Part shown: positions 40,142 to 61,100 of the stretch, in pieces | Position numbering within the stretch: position 1 is the first letter of the stretch | Layout: each line of letters opens with the position of its first letter | NCBI RefSeq assembly: GCF_042242105.1 | Contig: NC_092032.1 | Span: 9,688,415 to 9,752,414 of the forward strand | Direction: 5' to 3' | DNA length: 64,000 nt | Origin: Pempheris klunzingeri | Taxonomy: Eukaryota; Chordata; Actinopteri; Acropomatiformes; Pempheridae | Notes under the pieces: generated by a model | What the model was told of the DNA's origin: nothing | The model's database searches: none | What the model saw: only the letters and a program-made list of their open reading frames with translations | Position numbers and translations under genes: made by a program

Positions 40142-43100
40142 TAAGTGTTTTATACTGAACTCGTACTTAATACTGAAGAATCATTTTTGTCTGTCATCAT
40201 CAGATTGTGCTGAGTTCACTTTTCCCAAATCCAGTTTTTGTTGGGTTTACTCTTGTGCTAGACTGTCTATAATTCTAAAAAATTTAGCTTGTTGTATTGA
40301 AATTTACTTACGTTAAGTTCATTGTTAAAACACTATGTTACTCTGACAAAAAAAGAAAGAATTTGTGATTATCGATTAGGTTTTAACTGACAGGCGGGGC
40401 GGAGAAAGGAAATAGAGCTGAAAACGTGCTGCTGAGTCACGCTGAAATCACGTGATCTGTCACACCTAGATTACTGTTTACGTCTCTCAGAGCTGTTACA
40501 CACAGGGTGCACATGCCAGCAAATGTGTTAATAGTGTGTGTGTGTAGTGGGGAGAGAGGCACACCTGACTATCTCTTCAGGGAAGCAGCTGTTGATAGCG
40601 TTGATGTGCTCCTGTAGAGAGGAGCCAGGCTCAGCCTTGATCTCTTGCACCTTCTTCAGCCCCCCGCTGGTCACGAACAGACGGCGAGCCTTACTGTCAT
40701 GTGGCAGCACCTTTGAGGGCAGGGAGCGCAGAGTGTATGACACAAATATAACGTGAAAAACTTGAAAAACTTACTGATCACAAAAATGCAGGTTCCCAAT
40801 ACTGGTCCTAGACTCACTCGCTCACCTTGCTGAACTGGCAGACCACATGTTTGAGGATGTTGCTCGGGACGTCGTAGAGGAGCGGCTCCAGAGCCGGCAG
40901 GAAGGTGCACTTCTGCAGGATGCTCTTCAGAGCCTTCTTACTCTGGAAAGAGCAAGAGAAGATAAATGCACAGTGTATACAGTCATATAACCTGTTATCA
41001 CGACCTCTGACACCAGCTGACCCATGACTCACAATCTCTCAGTTTAATGGCTTAAAAAAAGAGTTTGTCTTGTCCTCTTTTGGTGCTCACTAAGAATTTA
41101 TTAAAGGAGTCATCTGAGCCTCACTGTGCCAATATGGAATTTATATAATAGCCTAAAAGAACACCTAGAAATCTAAAATATTTCTGTTTTTGAGAAGTTG
41201 CGGACTTGAGCCAACACTTTCAGTCGTGATACAAAGCTTAAAGTCTAAATTAGTGCATATCTGCAGCTCTGACTTTGGCCTGCAGGTCCTCTGAGCTGCT
41301 GGCGTCCATGTAGAGTTCCAGCAGCTTGGGCAGCAGGCCTGCAGTGGCCACCACCTTGGCGTGCTCAGGGGTGTGATGACCTATCTGGCCGATGGACCAG
41401 GCCGTGGCCGCCCTCATGTGATGCTCAGGCTCCTCGGACAGACACAGGGCCAGCTGGGGCACCCCCTGCAGGACAGGAGGACACACGGCACAGCAGGAGA
41501 GGCTCAGTTAATACGAGTGAGACACCACTGAGCCTGAGGGAAGGCCTCTGGTTTTAGAGGTGGACTCATCTTAGTAGGGGGGGGATCATCCCAGCAGCCA
41601 CACACACCTTGGAGAGGATGACAGCCATGGCAAGGCTCTCACTGTGAGCAGCCACGTATCCCAGCATCATGATCCCCGGCAACCGCAGGTTTCCACTACA
41701 TTCGCCAAGGTAGTCAACCACTGCCGCCATGCCTCCACAATTCACAATCACCTGGGACAGCTGGAAACGCACACACACACACACACAGTGCTTTGTGTGC
41801 GGCCACGACGGAGGACTACACGTGCCTGTGAGTGTGTGTGCGTGCACTACCTCCGGTGTGTGTTTCACCACCTCCCTCATCAGCGTGGTGACGTTCTTCC
41901 TGACGTACTCGTCTGGATCTTTGAGGCAGGCCACAGCCGCAGGGAAGATCTCAGCCTCTATCACCATCTCTGCCAGGCTCACCGAGTGCTTGCTGATCTG
42001 ACTGAGGGCTGAGAACACCTGCCTCTGCATGGACACAGGAACATGGCCGCCAGACTTCATTCACATTTTCATGAATTTAATGACCACCTTATGCTGTACA
42101 TGTCTAAGGCCAGCATCTATGTCTTTACTGAATATCTGGTACTTTTGTTACTTTTGTTGTTTTTTTTTTTCAATTTACTATCAATGTGAGTGTTTCTATA
42201 GTTATAAAATCCACCTGCAGTTGATGTTAATATTCAACATTTAAACTGGTTGCCAGAAAAATTATTTTAATTCAAAATATTTAATTCTAAGGATCAGTAC
42301 CACTTTTTAAGGTTTTTAAAGTCCAACAGAAACTTGAATTTTGTATGACTGTGTTGCCTGCAGGATCTGTAAAATGGCCTCTATTTTACCATCTTAGCAG
42401 GTTTACTCTTTAATGTTTATACTCAAAAATGTAACGTTACTACAGCGGTAATTTGTACAATGTAACACACATTGCACAAAATTTCAAAAGAATATTTTTA
42501 AATTAAATCATGTCTTATCCATGACAAATAATATTTCTACTTGTGTATTTTCAATAAAATGATGTCAGAAGATTTTCTAAATCGCTGTTATTAATTCACA
42601 TTTAATTCACAATGTGTCACATAGAGTTCAGGCAGCACAAGAGTCTTAACGATGAAGGCAAAATAATATAAATCATAAAAAAGGGAATTTATACTTAAGA
42701 CCAGTCTTTTGAGTTCATTTTAAAAAACAGAAATATTTCCACAAATCGGCCCTAAAGGGCCCTGTGATGATTATTAATTATGTTGTGTGATAATGTCACG
42801 GCAACCTAATTTGACAGGAAAAGAAAAGAAAAGCATTTCTGTTGTTATTCATAAAAACAGCCTCAAGCTTCAGTAATCAGAAAATCAGCAGGCATGTAGG
42901 TGACATGAATATTTAACTGTTTGTCTGTAATCTAAATATGTGGATCTGTCACTCCTGCGATCAGACACGTCCAGCGGAGTCAGACAGCAGCAGTTTTAAA
43001 GGAGGCTGTCCCACCTTGAGTTTGCCGTCTGGGTTGAGGATCATCTGTGCCAGATGTGCGATGGCACCGTTGTCCACCACGGTCTGGGCCAGCTCTGGCG

Positions 43101-44557
43101 TGTGTTTGGCGATGTCACTGAGGGTGGACGCTGCGATGCGTTTGAGGGCCATCTCAGGCTCCAGAAGACACAGCACGAGCAGGGGGACGGCACCTGCATC
43201 CACCACTGACTGAGACAGAGCTGCACAGTGATGGAAAGAGGAGGGAAAAACAAATGCATGAAGGTGAAGGAAAGAAGAAAGTGTGAAGGAGAGCATCCCA
43301 AGACAAAGAATGATATCTGAAACATCTTCCCATGAGCCGAAAGGTTTCTCTGAACCAAGAAAGTGAGAGAAGGAAATCACAGAAATCTGAAATGTCAGTG
43401 TCTCCTTCCTTACATGCGTTGTGTCGTGCGATGTATCCTAGAGCCCAGGCCGCAGCCTCCTTCACCCCGGGGTCAAACTCCTCCAGGCAGAGCACCAGGG
43501 TGTCGACTCCCCCGCAGGCCACCACAGCCTGGGACAGCTCGGGGGAGTGTTTGGCAACTGCACGCAGGACAAACGCTGCTGCCTTCTTATAGAACCTCTG
43601 CACACAGAAACACACAGACACACACACACTGACTGTCAGGATTTTAAAAAATGACTTGAAAAAATAGTTTGTTTTTCACTAATTAATTATTGAAACATCT
43701 CATGTACTCTGGAGTTTCCACTATACGATCAAATCCTTGTGTTTTCTCTTCATTGTTACATACTCTAATGCTGTATGTGTCTGTAAGTTAAAACTAAGAA
43801 TAAAATCAATGAATTACTTGTTATGGTGTTTTCTTCAAATCTTTTTTTTTCTTGTCTTCTGACCCAATAAACCCAGTCCACAGAGTACTGAAGCCATAAC
43901 ACTGGGCTTTCACATTTGAGAGGGATGACAAAATACACAAATGACCAGAAAGCACTGGTATTACACCAAATAAGGAAATATTTTGATATGTTTTATGCAC
44001 TAAAATGCGATAAAACAGCCTACCCCAGAGTTTACATATAAAAATAAAATATAGTGGTATGATGGAATTTGTGTAACTTGTGTTTTGGCTCAAAATCATG
44101 ATTATGTACATTCTTCAATAATAAGTTCAGATAAAATAGGTGAAGTCATGAGGTTTTAAGCTAATAAAACTGTTATGGTCTCTAGGGCTCGCTTTTAAAT
44201 GCTGCAAAGCCACTTCAAAAAATCTTATTTTTTTCAAAGGTTTCAATGCAGATTTTTCACCATTTGTACGTTTGTCTGCAGCAAACACTGAGTTCTTGTC
44301 ATATTTGACATAAAGTGTTTTTAAAAGTGTTTATCATAAGAGACTGTAATGTCCCACTAATAACAAGCACTAAACCTTGTCCTCCCTCCATTCTGAGCCT
44401 CCGAGTGGGCTGAGAGGGAGAAAGAGACAGAAAACAAAGGCCTGGTTGCTCTCATGGTAAAGGGCTCTTAGGTTTTGAAGTAGCCCCCAAGCGAGCTGCC
44501 AAGTTCGCCCAAAACACACTCTCACATTCAGGGGGCCGACCCTGAGGCCCTGCAGGG

Positions 44558-44593
<36 letters not shown>

Positions 44594-45117
44594 CCACACA
44601 CACAGCACTGGACAGCCTGTGTATACTAAACATGCACTGATAGCTCCAGAGGAAGAGACACTGACGTTCTGCGAGGCCAGAGAGTGGACCAGCTGGGGCA
44701 GGATGTCCTCCTTCACCACGGCCTCGGCCAGCTCGTCACTGTGGTCAGCCAGGCGGCCCAGAGCCAGAGCCGCCGTCTGCTGGATGCTGGGGACCACGTC
44801 CAGCATCAGGGGGCGCAGCATGGACATCACACCTGAGAGGGGAGGAGGGGGGAGGAATAAACACTGAGAACAGCAGCTAAACAGAGCTAAGCCATCATCT
44901 TGTTTCTTACCAGCACTTTGGAGGATTTCTATGTTTTGTGGTCTGGCTGCCAGATCAGCTACAGTTTGCACAAACTGCATCCTTGATTTCTGGTACTGCT
45001 CAAAAGCTGCGGGGCACAAAGCAGACAGAGAGACAGGTGGACTTTGAGCTGAATCCTCCTTTTTCTGAAGGAAAACTTGCCAGGAGTCTCACCTTGAATG
45101 ATCTGTCGTTGACTCAT
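40038..45117 (-). CDS. spag6: spag6, sperm-associated antigen 6 (axonemal central-pair protein)
   Basis: Exons, in transcript order: 45117-45093, 45006-44911, 44832-44666, 43597-43414, 43220-43015, 42024-41851, 41760-41608, 41465-41274, 40942-40826, 40710-40565 and 40101-40038. They join in frame to 507 codons; human SPAG6 has 509. The first exon encodes only MSQRQIIQ plus one base, as expected for the family, which fixes the start. The protein is nearly all armadillo repeats (for example QQTAALALGRLADHSDELAE, VKEAAAWALGYIARHNA, LPGIMMLGYVAAHSE) and ends in YYSPGYSEVLLQRLENYQPS. SPAG6 is the vertebrate counterpart of Chlamydomonas PF16, a central-apparatus protein needed for ciliary and sperm motility; this is family knowledge. 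Two donors (after 44666 and after 41274) are GTCAGx, weaker than consensus, but phase and alignment support them. It converges with pip4k2a and lies downstream of bmi1. Confidence 0.96.
40110..40139 (+). repeat. CA repeat in last spag6 intron
   Basis: Fifteen CA units just upstream (in gene direction) of the last spag6 exon acceptor. Confidence 0.9.
42025..43014 (-). other. spag6 intron, about 1 kb
   Basis: A/T-rich intron between the exons 43220-43015 and 42024-41851. Nothing else recognised. Confidence 0.6.
43598..44665 (-). other. spag6 intron with CT/CA repeat
   Basis: Intron between exons 44832-44666 and 43597-43414. Contains the compound microsatellite at 44556-44603 and no further exon. 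Confidence 0.6.
44556..44603 (+). repeat. CT then CA compound repeat in spag6 intron
   Basis: A CT run merges into a CA run 62 bp left of the spag6 exon 44666-44832. Confidence 0.85.
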
Positions 45118-47110
45118 TGTTACCCGGATGGAAAATGGCTCCTCTAGAAGATTACTATCACACTCTAATGCGATTTATCTCCCAGAAAACAGGACTCAGG
45201 GCGGCGTTTCTCCAGGTTTGGACTCTTGGTAGTGTTGTTGTTAAGCGTTGCCGCGGAAACAGACAGGAAGTAGAGCGTTCTGGGGCTCCTGCCAAAGATC
45301 GTCTCTTAGAAAGAGGAATCCCTCCTGCCGCTCGAACTTCGCCAGCGGAACGTGATTCCCGGAAATATGTCGAGAGTGAGTCCTCCACGGCTCTGTCTGT
45401 CCACGGTGTCTTCTTGTGTTGGCGCTAAAACACAACTGCGGACTTGCCGCACAGCATCGTTACTCTCAAAGATTCAAAGCAAAACAGGGGCGTCAGATCG
45501 AAGCGGCCATTTGGCTGAATGGAGGAACTCGCTGCCCGCTGGTGTCCGTCTGCTCTGAGTGTCCTGAACTTTTCCCCACGAAACACGTTTGTTTCTTCTT
45601 CTTTCTTTTTAAATGTAGCCTTTCCTGCTCGCCTTTGTCCTCACATGACCTGCCAGGAGAAGACCACTATATTTATACAAGAGGCGACACGGACTAAATA
45701 AAACCTACATGATCACGATTATTAGAAAATGTCGAATTAATGTGATCGCTGCAAATATTAGAGCTTCTCTCTCTCGGCTGGTATTTGAAGGTGTTTATGC
45801 TACAACAGCAAACAAAGACGAAAAAAATAAAGGAAATAACAATAGGTGCTAAAGGCAAATAATGAAAATAAATAGACTTATTAATTAAAATAGGTCCATT
45901 CAGGCTCACAGGCAGGACAACACTGGATATTTACAACCGAATGGCTGATATTTTAGATGAGTGCACATTTATTTTGTTTACCAAAGCCTCGTGTCTTATG
46001 TACGTTTATCACAAAGTTACTGCATCAATAGAAACTATTTCAAAATATTTAATAAGCTTTCATTAAGATATGCCATTCAGAATCCAACTCACCAACTTCT
46101 TAAACTTTAATCGGAATCAGGTTTTTTGTGTTTTTTCCTTTTGTATTTTTTTTCTTTTGTTTGTTATTTCTTTGTTTGGTTGTTTTTTTGTTTGTTTATT
46201 TGTTCCACAGTTCATGTAAATGACGGCGGCTCCGTCTGAGGTCATTTATTTATTTGAGCTTTTTTTATTATTAGCACATTAAACGACATGAGCCTCATTA
46301 TCACTGTTAAACCTGTTTATTTAACCCGACGGAGCTATTTTTTTCCCACCAGTTTCTTTCCTCACTAAGTTTCCACGTGCTGAGGCTGTTCAGTGAATCT
46401 CTGCTTAAAATAAAATGACAGCTTGTGTTTCATGATTTCACCGCAGTCTGACGGCTCCTTCAGCCCTGCTGTCCGCCTCATTTACAGGTTAAATCAGCTT
46501 TTAGTGGAAAGCTCGATTGTCGCTGGTTGATCAGAGCTCGACTCGGTTTATACCTTTTTAAATCCTTGATTCAATTTTGGAGAAAAAATTAAAATTAAAA
46601 GCAATTCAAAAAATAAAAAATATTGGCTGGATGATATAAAATTTTAATTATAGATAATAATAAAAATGTGACGGATAAAATGCCAGCGTTACATGAGAAT
46701 AAGAATTACACTGAAATCTAAATATGGAAAATAATACTTTTATATTAGCTCTATATAATAATGCCATGTTTTATTTTTTTACCATTAACCAATAATCAGT
46801 TGTTGTCCACTAGAGAAGCTCTTTGCCATTAAAATGCTGCATTTCAGAGCAGTAAAATGTAATTATTCCGGTGATAAATCACCAACACGAAAGAATAAAA
46901 AATCTGCATGGCTCTTATGTTAATTGGATGTATTCAGAGAGATGATCTGATCACGGGCCTGATCTCCTCCTGGCCTCCTTAACTGAGTTACCCACATCTG
47001 ACGCCCTGCACCGGCTGCCAGCCCCATTTCTCCCTTCATCTGGGTCTGTTCATGCAGCAGCAGCAGGATCCCCCATCACAGACAAAACACAGGCTTCTCC
47101 TGTAAGTGTA
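45118..47110. other. spag6 upstream region and bmi1-spag6 spacer
   Basis: CpG-rich spag6 promoter at about 45118-45560, with the X-box at 45247. Beyond it the spacer is A/T-rich and has T-runs around 46120-46200. No open frame here shows family similarity. Confidence 0.5.
45247..45260 (-). promoter_or_regulatory. RFX X-box match upstream of spag6
   Basis: GTTGCCGCGGAAAC: GTTGCC, two spacer bases, then GGAAAC, fitting the RFX consensus of two half sites. It lies 130 bp upstream of the spag6 ATG in a CpG-rich stretch. RFX and FOXJ1 control of motile-cilium genes is established; use of this site is inferred. Confidence 0.65.
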
Positions 47111-47116
47111 AAATGT

Positions 47117-48102
47117 TTTATTTAGATGTTTTATACTGTGCAACAGTAACAATACAATAAGTTGTCCATACAATCGAGCGATACAAATACGGAAAACACG
47201 GGAGACATCAAAACATCTGTCATTGAGCATGAAATGGAGCTGAACAGGAGCCCAAGTCATTCCCTCCGGACAAAGGGGGATAAGAGAATAACATCATCGC
47301 TGATTAAATATGCATTTCGTTTCTATTTACACGTGGATTCTCTAAAACTGCTTATAACGTGTTAAAGACGTGGAGCATAAGCAATCCGATTCCACTGCAG
47401 CTACAAGAAACTGTTTTATTTTCCAGTAAAAGGCAATTTTTAAAGTTGGTTTTTTTTTTCCTCCAGAGGCAAATTTTCCCGTGAAGCCGGCAGCGCTACA
47501 CAAACTTTATTTTTCCTTTAGTCAGAACGAAATTGATGAAACACTTCCAAAACACCCGTCAAAATGAGACACGTGGGGCAAACACGCAGAATCCTCTTTC
47601 ATAAAAGAAAAAGAAAAAAAAAAAAAAAAAGTGGTGTGTTATCATGAGCATGCATGTTTAAAACTGACAGTTTCAAAAAAAGATCCCAACACACATGAAA
47701 TCATCATGATGAACACGTCCAAGAAAATATAAAAGTCTATCTTCAGTCTCTTCTGTAAAATAAAGATGTAGCTTTAAAAAGGGATAAATGCTCGTCCTTC
47801 TCCTTTCCAACCTTCTTCCTTTTTTTTTTTCCTTCTCCCAACATCAAAATCTGCTGTCATGTTAAAAAAAATTCCCACGCCACCCGAACTTCCTCCTTCC
47901 TTTTATTTTGAAATGTCTCTGATTCCACTACGTTTAAACTTACATATGATGCCAGAATATTCAGAACAACAAATGGAGAGAGAAAGAGAGATAACATTGT
48001 CTACACAATGGAACTACGTTGGCATGAAAACAGTATTAGCTGAGCGGGTGTCTGGCGTTGGCTGGTCCGGGTCGGTCCTGGTCGGTCCTGGTCGGCCGCG
48101 CG
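47117..48102 (-). other. bmi1: bmi1 3'UTR with polyadenylation signal
   Basis: About 1 kb after the TGA at 48103-48105. AATAAA on the minus strand at 47117-47122 is the likely signal. It contains A/T homopolymer runs (about 47451, 47612, 47820) and, immediately after the stop, a ten-base tandem repeat (GGTCGGTCCT) at about 48069-48096. Confidence 0.6.
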
Positions 48103-56334
<8,232 letters not shown>

Positions 56335-56480
56335 CTGGAGGCTCGGCTGGGAATCGGTGGGTCTTGAGGCGAATAGACAATGAAAGTTGGGAGGCGATCA
56401 GCAGAAAATGAATAGGAGCCGAGCCGCCATCTTGAAGCAGGCTGCAGACGCTGTCAGTGGCGGAGAGCGCACGGCGGACC
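56335..56480 (-). other. bmi1: bmi1 noncoding first exon (right end approximate)
   Basis: On the minus strand a good donor (CTCCAG then GTATGTCTC) ends at 56335. Upstream is a CpG-rich sequence containing the complement of GCCGCCATCTTG, typical of a 5'UTR or promoter. The matching acceptor is before 52757 (TGACACGCAG on the minus strand), 23 bases ahead of the ATG. This gives a 3.6 kb first intron, like the noncoding first exon of mammalian BMI1. The transcription start is not determined. Confidence 0.6.
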
Positions 56481-56745
56481 GGAGCGCATTTCAGATGTGC
56501 GAATAAAACTCCTCTTTTTCCTCGCCGCTCGCGCGCCTTTTACGTATCCGATCCGCGGCTTCACGACAGCCCAGTCCTCCGGCGTGGGCTCGGGAAAGCT
56601 CCCACTTCGGCACCGATAACTTTGCCTCCAAAATATCCGCTTCACCCCCAGTAAAATGCAGCAGTGTGTGTGTGCTCCGTGGAAACTGACACCGTCCCCA
56701 AAATGGCTTGTAGTTCGACCGCCCCGCTTTGGTCACGTGATCCTC
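56481..56745 (-). promoter_or_regulatory. bmi1 CpG-rich promoter with E-box
   Basis: CpG-dense sequence upstream of the noncoding exon, with CACGTG at 56734-56739 and a GTGTGTGTG run near 56665. E-box use by MYC/USF-type factors is possible but inferred. Confidence 0.5.
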
Positions 56746-56765
56746 TTGGTTAAGGGTGCCTAGGA

Positions 56766-57300
56766 ATTACTGTCGGTGTATGCTGTTTCACCTAATCTAC
56801 TACGCATGATGTAAAATAACACGCAAAACACACACATGCACACTTGATTCGCCTTTTTAGCACCAAATCTCGTAAACAAGTGTGCAGTTTGTGCTTTAGT
56901 TGAGCTGAAATGACAGCAGGCAGCTGCTTAAGGGCGCAGAAAAAATTACTGTCGGTGTATTGTGGTCTTTCTAATGTATGACGCATGATTTAAAATAACC
57001 TATAATACACATTCACTCAGTTTGTTACACTTTTCACGACAAAAAGGCGCAGTCCGTGCACTAATATGTATCCTACTTTGGCTCAAATGGCACAGTGATT
57101 GGAGGCGTCCAGAAAGCAGGCTGCTGGTGGTGTCCCCTGGTCTCTGTGATGTTAAAAATAACTGCAGCACACGCACTCACACACGTTCACGTCTCTTTGA
57201 CCGTCAAAATGCCTCAATCCACTTACGAGAACACGCAGCCACCAGGCAGCTATACCGCATTCATCCCCGTGCAGCGTTGCTTTAAAAAGACCCACGCACT
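56766..57300. repeat. Diverged tandem repeat, about 179 bp period, three units
   Basis: ATTACTGTCGGTGTAT occurs at 56766-56781 and 56945-56960. The flanking sequence also matches: CGCATGAT.TAAAATAAC after each, then CAC-rich sequence, then a GTGCA...TTTG.CTGAAATG-like end. A third, weaker unit starts near 57121 (GTGATGTTAAAAATAACTG at about the same offset). It lies between commd3 and the bmi1 promoter. Confidence 0.6.
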
Positions 57301-57947
57301 TGGTTAAAATATGTCCATGTGACAAATGGCTCTGGTGTCAAACCTTTGTCACAGGCTGTCCTGACATCTGCACAGGAAAAAAAAAAAGCGCCGCAACTTC
57401 CACTTGATGAATTGGAGTCTTTATCCTCCAGCCAGCGCCGCAGAAAATGCAGGCATCTCGGATGTTTATGGAATCTGAGCCGCTGTGGTGCTTCAGCTGA
57501 GCAGCTTTGAACTTTCAGCTGAGATGCACGAAGCCCAAACAGGGGACCGAAATTCTCACAGGGCAGTTAAGTGTACGAAGTCACAGGCTAGATGTCTGTT
57601 TGTAGGCTTTTAGAAATAGCTGCCATCAGCCAGAGAGCTCCACAAAAAAAGCTGGGCTCAGCCTCTTGTTGCAACAAATGCTGCAGGAAACAAAATACAC
57701 TGCTGTCACGCAACTATGGCAAAAATCCTATTCAGGCTGGTAAGTGTTGACAAAACACATGCCCACCAGCTCCTTCTATGGCTCCATATTCTAACAAAAT
57801 GTGCTCTCACACAAACCCTACAAAGATGGCAATGACATCAACTGCATTTATCCAAAATATAATAATCTAGATTTCTTCCAAAGACAAGTATCCGGATCAG
57901 TGTGTGCACATCAAGCTGGGAAATTATACAAAGAACAATTTTTGGAT
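57301..57947. other. commd3-bmi1 spacer
   Basis: Ordinary sequence between the tandem repeat and the commd3 3' end. Nothing else recognised. Confidence 0.5.
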
Positions 57948-57968
57948 TTTATTACACTTTATTTTATT
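57948..57968 (-). other. commd3: commd3 polyadenylation signals
   Basis: Three closely spaced AATAAA copies on the minus strand (57948-57953, 57958-57963, 57963-57968), about 155-175 bp after the commd3 stop. They imply a short 3'UTR. Confidence 0.65.
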
Positions 57969-58122
57969 GAAACACAGTTGGAATGATAATCGTCTCATGT
58001 GAACACAAGTCATGTCAGTGTCAGGTACAAAAAGGAGCGATCAGGAGATGAGCAGTGCTGCTGGAAAGTTCAGTGCTTTGTGGCTAAAAAAAAAAAAAAG
58101 GTGAGGAAACTGGACACCGGCA

Positions 58123-61100
58123 TCACATCTGACTGGCTTTCTCCACACTCTTGGCAGCGTCTTTGAGCTTTCCCACCAAATCCTGAAAACAAGCAGCCAT
58201 TGATCATTTTAATGGGGATAAAAACACAGAAACATGCCCGGCAGAGATCATCTAAAATAAAATACCTTGAAAAATAATATTTACGTCATTAATTATAAAT
58301 AAGAATTAAAGTGAATTAGCATGCACTGAGATTTTTTGATTACATTACACTGTGTCCATATTGAATTGAAGTGAATTTGATTTTTTTGCGGCGTGAATCT
58401 GATCCACAGGTCAGAAAACATCACTCAGCCGAGGTCCCAATGGAACTTTATCATTTTCTAAAAGCTTCAACGATTATACATAAAGCGCACATAAAATAGC
58501 CTATTACATTAGGTCACCCTAACGCAGCATCACCAAACCACTCTATCGGCTTCCGTAGGTTCCATTTGTCTCATATTTAAAGGGCTGGCAGCAGCAATGA
58601 AATTCCTCTTTCATGTGCAGAAATTCCACGAAAGCTCGCAGATACAATGCTACAAATTGACACAGATCTTCTTTGGAAGTTCCCTTGTTTGAAGTGGAAA
58701 AGTACCCTTCAGCAATCAGCTCAATGAATCGACTTCACTACTTCTTTTTTTTTTTCTTTAATAGTGGCAGGGCATGGCATGTAATAACTTGTTATGGTGT
58801 AACTGCAAGACTCTGGAATAAAAAATGACCGATGAAGAGCAAGTTGACATTAAAAAGCAGAATAAAGGGTGAAAAAAAAAATCCTTCTTCTACCTGTAGC
58901 TGCTCCACCGTGCAGGTGAAGTCGATGTCTTCCGAGGATCCTTCATTCTAACAAAAAGGAACAAACAGGATCATTGTTTCACACGCAGATGCATGCACGT
59001 GCAGGGAGGTGGAGGCACATAAAAGGTGTTTGAGTCTTACCTCGGTGCTCAGCGAAATAGAGTAGAAAGGCTCGTTGACCTTATCGACGTGTGCGTTCTG
59101 TCGGGGGAAAAGGGGGTTTTACTTTGACGCAACAGACAAAATGTGCCCCAAAAAATATGCCTCACGCACCTTTATGTGGTGCTGCAGACGCCAGGACACG
59201 TCGGTGATCTGAGGTGGACTCCTTCCTATGCTGGAGGAGGATGGCAGAGAGGACAGTGATGCATCTGTGTGTGTGTGTGTGATTCTACAGAAAATACGCA
59301 GGGAGCTTGTGGCTGCAGGCGATCAGGATCAAAGTCACGGACAAAAGGCAGACATGAGTCCTGAGAAAGATGTTTTACCTCATGTGAGCATTTCTAACCG
59401 ATTATCTAGAGCTTCTCAGCTCTGGATAAATAGGCCGTTTAACCACATACCCCAAAGTTTTGTGTGTTGTAACATTTGTGCGTGTGGTTAAAAGACTTTT
59501 AATACGATTTGACAATTTGTTTGCGACGGGTTTGAATCCGTTTGCGGACACCGAGGCTCTTTGACAAAGAGCGTTTGTTTGTGGCGCGTCATAAAGCAGC
59601 ATTTACATTGCAATTAATCACACTCCTTGACCTTTTCGTCCTGACACGCAAAAGACCCTCTCTGTTCCTCTCTGGGCTGAGGAAGCAGCTTCCCCTCGAT
59701 CCACTTCTTTAAGGCAGAAGCCAAAAGCAGCTCAACTCGGGTGTTTAAGAGCGTTTTGAGATGTGGAGTCGAAAGAAAAGTGCAAAAACTGCACAAATTT
59801 GTTGGGGGGAAAAAATTCAATGGACTATCAATGAGCAAAATCGTTCAGTTATAATTCTGCAGTGTTGAACTTGCAGCTTAAAAAAATACAGTTTCATCCT
59901 GGACACATGATCAGTCTGAGTAAAACACAAAATATCATCATCATCACCACCTCCATGAAGCTCCTCATCACTGACAGCTCAGGCTTACCTCGCTAACAGA
60001 TGCTCCAGTTCTTTTTTATGTTTCTGTTGAAATAAAACGTGCAGCAGTGAGTTGAGGGCAAACAAGACTACGTGGAAAAAATGGCAGATTTAATAAATGC
60101 AGCGTTCTCACCTGGTATGTGCTGTAGAATATTTCTACTCTGTCTGCACTGACTGTGAGCTCTTCAAGGCAGGAGCTGCAGGAACAAAACCACACTTTCA
60201 TTAGCAGCTGTTTCACTAAAACTGCATTTAGTTTGTCTTTTTAAAATAGCCAGTATTTATTTTAGGACACGGTTACACTGGTATTTTACCCTTCCCAAAA
60301 AAAGAGAGAAGTTGATCTTATCTTATCTTATTTACAGTGGAACAAATGTCAGTGCTACTTTTGCCCCATGTAGGGTGAAAGTTGACATCCACATGGTCCA
60401 AGTAAAGATTTGTAATCACATTTCAAATGCAGTTTTAGAATGTGGAGAAACCTCAAAAGCAGAGTTTCTTTTAGAGAAGTGAAAAAGAAAACAGAAAGAA
60501 AAACTTCAACAGAAGTCTAAAGGATTCTTTAACTGAATTTTAGTGCTTGTTTGTTGGATGATAAAACACATGCACACATTCAGTACTTTATCTTCCATTT
60601 CCTGAACACCCAGCTGTGGCGAAGATTAAAGCAATGCCTTCTCTCCTCTAATTATAAACACTTGGGGACAGTAACAAAAAGGCAGAATGTTAAGGCAATG
60701 CAAATGGGCCATTTGAATTTTAATAATATGCCACCACTGATGCATTCAAACCAGCATGCAAGTTACTACGGTTCCCATGATTTTAATGCATTTGCATCCA
60801 TTTGCAGACAGTATACTCACTACTGAGAGTACATTCACTTTAAATTAATCCCACAAAACTAACAGTAACTAGTGTTTATGTGTGGGGACACTGCAGGACA
60901 TCCCATAGTTACACATCTGGGACACTGCACAGCGATAACAACACTATCCTAATATTTTAAATGCACAGAACTGTTTTATACTCTCACATGCAGTTTAATA
61001 TTTCACATATAATTTATTGCTGCAGTCTGCAGTCGGATGCGTTCATGGACTGTTTGCAGATGCAAACAGCAGGTCACATTATCGCGCCCTTACATGGAAA

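Noticed and set aside
45117..45428. 103-residue plus-strand frame divergent from spag6
   Set aside because: Lies in the CpG-rich spag6 promoter, has no domain or splice partner, and is best explained by low stop density.
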